From the NCBI GenBank assembly GCA_015057825.1, contig SVDN01000001.1, positions 129,428 through 193,427 of the forward strand: DNA of 64,000 bases, read 5' to 3'. This document shows, in pieces, positions 60,178 through 64,000 of this stretch; position 1 is the stretch's first letter, and every line of letters begins with the position of its first letter. The stretch is from Lachnospiraceae bacterium. GTDB taxonomy: Bacteria; Bacillota; Clostridia; Lachnospirales; Lachnospiraceae. Position numbers and translations under genes: made by a program. The notes beneath the pieces were generated by a model. That model made no database searches, had not been told where the DNA came from, and saw only the letters and a list, made by a program, of their open reading frames with translations.

Positions 60178-60693
60178 GAATTCCAAATAAGCATCTTTCT
60201 CCGCATCCTTAAAGCAACAAAAGTACACCTGCATTGCCCTATCCTTGTGGGCTGCCAGCCACGTGCTTACGGCATTGTAAGAAACTTGTGCAGCTTCTTT
60301 TAAAGGATAACCGTAAACTCCGGTGGATATCCCAGGGAACGCAATTGAATCGCAGCCCTTTTGCGCCGCCAGTTCCAAACTCTTTGTATAGCAGGATGCC
60401 AAAAGCCTTGCATCTTCTTTTGTTCCGCCGTAAATCGGACCCACCGTGTGTATTATATACTTTGCATTTGTTATATTGTAGGCCTTTGTTATCTTGGCAT
60501 CGCCGGTTTCGCAGCCGTGCAGAGTCCTGCATTCTTCCAACAATTTCGGCCCCGCCGCACGGTGTATGGCGCCGTCTACTCCGCCACCACCAAGCAGGCT
60601 GTTGTTTGCCGCATTTACTATGGCATCCGCAGTCATTTCCACTACGCTGCCCCTAATAAGAGTTATTTTCGAATTTCCTATTAATTTCTCCAT
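60169..60693 (-). CDS. Macrodomain ADP-ribose hydrolase, YmdB-like
   Basis: 174 residues. [20 protein letters not shown] (ADP-ribose binding) and [12 protein letters not shown] match the YmdB/O-acetyl-ADP-ribose deacetylase group. Its ATG overlaps the end of the ATPase 4 gene by 13 nt, so they are cotranscribed. Confidence 0.93.
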   Translation of the reverse strand: MEKLIGNSKITLIRGSVVEMTADAIVNAANNSLLGGGGVDGAIHRAAGPKLLEECRTLHGCETGDAKITKAYNITNAKYIIHTVGPIYGGTKEDARLLASCYTKSLELAAQKGCDSIAFPGISTGVYGYPLKEAAQVSYNAVSTWLAAHKDRAMQVYFCCFKDAEKDAYLEFLL

Positions 60694-62036
60694 TTTTCCA
60701 CCCCGTTCTTTTTCTTCAAATACTCTTTCAGCTTAAATGAGCAAAAATATGGAAAAGTATAAATATCATTTGTATATCCGACATTAAAATTTCCAAATTT
60801 TATTCCATAACCAATATCGCTATAATTCTTATTTTTTATCAACATAGACAAGGACTTTGACTGAGCACTATTTGATTTTACTTCGACAGGAATCAGGTCA
60901 TTTTGCGTCCTTACAAAAAAATCCTCTTCTAGTGTTGAATTATCTTTTTTGTAATAAAAAAGACCTAATCCTTGTTTAGCAAAAGCCTCTGCCACAAAAT
61001 TCTCATACAATGCCCCCTTATACACTCCAAGATTCTTATTAATCCTCAAATCCTCTTGAGCTTCATCATCTAAGGCCGAAACCAACAATCCTGTATCCGA
61101 ATAGTATAACTTATATTTGCTCTCCTCCACATTTCCCTTTAATGGTAATTCAGGAAACTGCAAACATTTACATTCCATGATGACGCCGGCATCTATTAAC
61201 CACTCTACACAACCTGTATATTCTCTTGATCTAGCGTTTTTAGCCAATTTACTAAACTGAAACTTCTTATTTTCCTTAGCAAGTTGCGATGGAATGTTTC
61301 TATATACGCTTATAATCTTAGCCTGATCAAGTCCTTCAGCATATTTTCTTACATCTTCCTCGTAATCAAGCCTAATTTGTTTTTGTACATCAAGTGTTCC
61401 TGAGAAAGTTCCCGTTTCAATATATATTTTCACAACATCCGGCATCCCACCCAAAACACAATAATCCAAGAACAAACTTTTAAAAATAGCTAATTCATTA
61501 TCATTAAAAGCTTTATTTGTCAACATATGAAATAAAATAGAATCAATCTGCTCCTGACTGTATCCTTTTGCCCAGAGAAATTCTTCAAAATCCATAGAAT
61601 ACATTTCATAATCTGTTTTGGCGCCAACACTATTGCTATGAATCTTTTTATAATTTATTCCCAACATGGAACCACTACATATAACATCATATTTACCATC
61701 TATTTTAAATGATTTTAAAGTAGTTGCCACATCAGGATTTTCCTGTATCTCATCAAAAATGATGATTGTTTTGCCGGGTACAAATTGTAATGACGGATTT
61801 ACCAAGGAAATATTTTTAATAACATTTTCCACTCCATATCCTTCAGCAAGTATTTGCATATATTTTGTCTCCAACGCAAAATTTATGTATACAACATTTT
61901 CGTAATTATTTTCGGCAAAATGCATTATAGATTCGGTTTTACCAATTTGTCTTGCCCCTTTTACTATAAGTGGCTTATGTTCCGAATCTGCTTTCCAAGT
62001 TTTTAAAAATTCATCTATCTTTCGTCTGTAGTACAT
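60681..62036 (-). CDS. AAA ATPase with DUF4143 C-terminal domain (copy 4)
   Basis: 451 residues. Walker [12 protein letters not shown], Walker [13 protein letters not shown], sensor VICSGSMLG, middle region [18 protein letters not shown]-terminal [20 protein letters not shown] (D..ExK intact). GGAGGAAGAAAA precedes the ATG. Cotranscribed with the macrodomain gene. Upstream lie three 32-bp repeats and hipA. Confidence 0.88.
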   Translation of the reverse strand: MYYRRKIDEFLKTWKADSEHKPLIVKGARQIGKTESIMHFAENNYENVVYINFALETKYMQILAEGYGVENVIKNISLVNPSLQFVPGKTIIIFDEIQENPDVATTLKSFKIDGKYDVICSGSMLGINYKKIHSNSVGAKTDYEMYSMDFEEFLWAKGYSQEQIDSILFHMLTNKAFNDNELAIFKSLFLDYCVLGGMPDVVKIYIETGTFSGTLDVQKQIRLDYEEDVRKYAEGLDQAKIISVYRNIPSQLAKENKKFQFSKLAKNARSREYTGCVEWLIDAGVIMECKCLQFPELPLKGNVEESKYKLYYSDTGLLVSALDDEAQEDLRINKNLGVYKGALYENFVAEAFAKQGLGLFYYKKDNSTLEEDFFVRTQNDLIPVEVKSNSAQSKSLSMLIKNKNYSDIGYGIKFGNFNVGYTNDIYTFPYFCSFKLKEYLKKKNGVEKWRN

Positions 62037-62054
62037 TTTTCTTCCTCCGAATTC

Positions 62055-62083
62055 ATGTTATCACAAAATTAGAGGGACTTCAA
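62055..62083 (-). promoter_or_regulatory. Promoter of ATPase 4
   Basis: TTGAAG (62083-62078) and TAACAT (62060-62055) with a 17-bp spacer; the repeats lie immediately upstream. Confidence 0.55.
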
Positions 62084-62092
62084 GGGTTTATT

Positions 62093-62174
62093 TCACATTT
62101 CGTGAGCCACTTTTTAAATTTTTATCACGTTTTATGAGCCACTTTTTTTATTTTTTTCACGTTTCATGAGCTAC
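62093..62174 (-). repeat. Three 32-bp repeats, core TCACnTTTnRTGAGCYAC
   Basis: Cores at 62093-62110, 62125-62142 and 62157-62174, each spaced 32 bp (three helical turns) with A/T-rich linkers. The third core lies inside the 3' end of hipA and encodes its last residues VAHET. Confidence 0.85.
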
Positions 62175-63443
62175 TATTTTTACCGACTTCTTTGTTAAAT
62201 CCGACATTCCCACTCGGTCGGCATACTCCGGCCATTTTTTAATAGCCCGCTCAACTTCATCAATTATTCTTTTGCATTTTGCCGATGATATATCCATGCT
62301 TTTGCCTGCGCTTATAAGATCATCGTCATTAAGCCCGGAGCTTTTTCCATTGATTGTCATCTGATGTGCCTTAAGCCAAATATTGTTCGAATTATACGCA
62401 TATGTAAGGTCATAAGCAGGAGACAAACTCCACTCTCCTTTTTTATTCATCAAAAACGAAATGTTTTTTACATGATCATCTTGGTTTATCGCCAACACAT
62501 TAAACACCATTCGTCTAAACAATTCTTCAATGTCTTTTTGTACTACACCGATTTTTCTTGCATACGCAGCCGCCTGCTCATAACCGCATAATCCGGGAGT
62601 ATTATAATCAATATGTGCCAGTGCTCCCAGCGTCTGCATGTGTATTTTTTCGCCGTTTTCACCCCTATCAAATCTTTTTGTCATAAAGTGACTTCTGCCG
62701 TTCTCGCTAAAAATATTACATTCATTCATAGTAATACCCGCGTCTTTTGCCATAAGATAGTAGGCATATTCAATCAAGGTATATTCCGGCTCATCCTCAA
62801 GGCCATGATCTCCGTTACCCGACACACTGTCAAACTTCATTAGCCAATACTCATATCCCTTGCCTGCATCAATTTGGCCGGAGCGAATGTCATTTGTTTC
62901 TTTATTCCAAGCAATGATTGCTTTTGCCCTTGCACCACCGGCGCTGGTTCCAAGTTTCAAAAGCATATTCGAGGCCATGTTGTCATCTGCTTTTATGTGT
63001 ACGCTTTCTCTATCTTTTAATACCTTCGAGGCAAAATCAACAAGTTTTGAAACATTTACGCTTTCAGACGATTCTTGCGGTCCATTACTCGGTTCATATT
63101 CAAGTGCTCCCATTCCGCGTTTTCCCGTATAGCAAAGCCTTTCCACAACGTTGAAAGAATCTTCCGTTCTTCCTTGTCTTGCCAACCAGTCGTTTATTAC
63201 AGCATTTCCGAATTTGTCAGGCAAAGAATCACTAAGCATTCCCGGAAGTCCTTTGAATGCTTCGTATAGCAAAGTCGGGAACGAATACACCCTACGTGAA
63301 AGAGGCATGTGAAGTGGCGACAGTTCAATTCCACTGTTTAGAAAATCTCTGTCATATTCAAAAGAAACCACTCTTTTGTCATCCTCAAGAGATATAGCTC
63401 CTATTAAACTATCCCACAAATATACTTTTGCAAAGCTACTCAT
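62157..63443 (-). CDS. hipA: HipA-family serine/threonine kinase toxin
   Basis: 428 residues. GTSAGGARAKA (ATP-binding loop), NQDDHVKN (catalytic) and SPAYDLTYA (magnesium) are present, so an active kinase is expected. HipA phosphorylates translation factors and causes dormancy. Its ATG overlaps the HipB stop by 4 nt. Confidence 0.95.
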   Translation of the reverse strand: MSSFAKVYLWDSLIGAISLEDDKRVVSFEYDRDFLNSGIELSPLHMPLSRRVYSFPTLLYEAFKGLPGMLSDSLPDKFGNAVINDWLARQGRTEDSFNVVERLCYTGKRGMGALEYEPSNGPQESSESVNVSKLVDFASKVLKDRESVHIKADDNMASNMLLKLGTSAGGARAKAIIAWNKETNDIRSGQIDAGKGYEYWLMKFDSVSGNGDHGLEDEPEYTLIEYAYYLMAKDAGITMNECNIFSENGRSHFMTKRFDRGENGEKIHMQTLGALAHIDYNTPGLCGYEQAAAYARKIGVVQKDIEELFRRMVFNVLAINQDDHVKNISFLMNKKGEWSLSPAYDLTYAYNSNNIWLKAHQMTINGKSSGLNDDDLISAGKSMDISSAKCKRIIDEVERAIKKWPEYADRVGMSDLTKKSVKIVAHET

Positions 63444-63787
63444 TTCTCATCGCCCCATTTCCACTCAGTCTTGCTACCACGCTTATTTATCGGAGTTGCT
63501 CTGTATCTTGGCTTGCTTTCCCTAAGCAAATAACTCGGCCTAATTGTGCCGTCAGGAATCAAATAATCAAGATTATCCGTCAAACCGACCGCCCTTACAA
63601 GCTTGATAAAATTGCTGAGATTTATATCCTCGCCTGCCTCAAAACGGCTTATACTTCGCACCGATACTCCCGACAAATCGGCCAGCTCTTTTTGTGTCAA
63701 AGGGTAGTCAACTCTATAGTCTCTAAATCTTGTGCTTATTTCCTTCAATATTGCATTTGAGAAAAGATTATCATTAATAACCATCAT
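63440..63787 (-). CDS. hipB: HipB-like XRE antitoxin
   Basis: 115 residues. HTH QKELADLSGVSVRSISRFEA lies mid-protein; the tail RATPINKRGSKTEWKWG is basic. GGGGGATT precedes two tandem ATGs. Binds HipA and represses the operon. Confidence 0.88.
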   Translation of the reverse strand: MMVINDNLFSNAILKEISTRFRDYRVDYPLTQKELADLSGVSVRSISRFEAGEDINLSNFIKLVRAVGLTDNLDYLIPDGTIRPSYLLRESKPRYRATPINKRGSKTEWKWGDEK

Positions 63788-63836
63788 AATCCCCCTTGCT
63801 TTTCTTTATTAAACTCATCATAGCATGTCTTTACTT

Positions 63837-63895
63837 AAAATGCAACTTGTTGCATTTTAAAAGAGTTATCCCCTGTTAACGTGCAATTAATTGCA
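63837..63895 (-). promoter_or_regulatory. Probable hipBA operators
   Basis: Two palindromes of the TGCAA type: AAAATGCAAC/GTTGCATTTT (63837-63858, centre TT) and TGCAATTAATTGCA (63882-63895), about 41 bp between centres (four helical turns). A further half-site TGCAAC lies near 63963. Confidence 0.7.
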
Positions 63896-63903
63896 TATTA
63901 AAA

Positions 63904-63923
63904 AAGAACTCCTAGGAGTTCTT
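63904..63923 (-). terminator. Terminator of a gene beyond the window edge
   Basis: AAGAACTCCTAGGAGTTCTT is a perfect palindrome (7-bp stem, 6-nt loop), followed on the minus strand by TTTTT. It would end a gene transcribed from the right; 63924-64000 shows nothing further. Confidence 0.55.
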
Positions 63924-64000
63924 GCTGAATAGCAAGGCGAGATGCTGTTTTGTACATGGAAATGCAACTTTGTAAATTGAAAACTTCATATTTGTAAGCG

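Overview
The window looks like a low-GC anaerobic member of the Clostridia, most likely a Lachnospiraceae/Eubacterium-type gut bacterium. The evidence is the [FeFe]-hydrogenase maturase HydG, a glycogen operon with the Firmicutes-specific GlgD subunit, a fused flavin reductase-rubredoxin, a response regulator with a Spo0A-like output domain, strong AGGAGG ribosome binding sites, and TTGACA/TATAAT promoters. No tRNA, rRNA, CRISPR array or complete insertion sequence was seen.

Layout. 1-6151: N-terminal 2,050 codons of a giant secreted surface protein (minus strand, running off the window). 6407-7855: hydG with a possible structured leader. 8089-9585: an AAA ATPase of the DUF4143 type behind eight 23-bp repeats. 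9626-15786: a long minus-strand cluster of about 15 tiny membrane proteins, a membrane metalloprotease, a broken M50 peptidase and an ABC-2 exporter, headed by two very small peptide genes. 15963-18392: a Spo0A-like response regulator and a GHKL (AgrC-like) histidine kinase, with a 16-codon peptide gene wedged antisense between them. 18445-23598: unknown small proteins, a second DUF4143 ATPase in a repeat-flanked cassette, rubredoxin, and an esterase lipoprotein. 23845-37740: an AraC-GH39 fusion regulator and the glycogen operon glgB-glgP-glgC-glgD-glgA-(GH13-GH77). 37893-46968: a large membrane protein, BrnQ, a K+ channel, HxlR with its flavoprotein partner, CstA, an FMN reductase and a deoxynucleotidase-like gene. 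47193-64000: an accessory region with an Rpn nuclease, methyltransferase, HaeIII-like restriction-modification pair, ADP-ribosylglycohydrolase, HTH-nucleotidyltransferase pair, an SOS-type gene, Phd-like antitoxin, macrodomain, two more DUF4143 ATPases and hipBA.

How the parts work together. The glg operon makes a complete cycle: GlgC/GlgD make ADP-glucose, GlgA polymerises, GlgB branches, GlgP phosphorolyses, and the GH13-GH77 fusion trims and disproportionates. The 9.6-18.4 kb block reads as a peptide-signalling or bacteriocin-type locus: a sensor kinase/regulator pair beside tiny ORFs and an exporter with many small membrane proteins that could give self-protection.

The strongest unexplained pattern is that all four DUF4143 ATPase genes carry their own unrelated repeat or palindrome set built into or directly abutting the promoter: 8x23 bp, two TGTAGAATTCTACA palindromes, 4x23 bp and 3x32 bp. 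Each promoter has a recognisable -35 and -10 separated by exactly 17 bp. This looks like a family of self-regulated, gene-specific operator systems. A second theme is duplication followed by internal deletion of tiny genes, seen three times.
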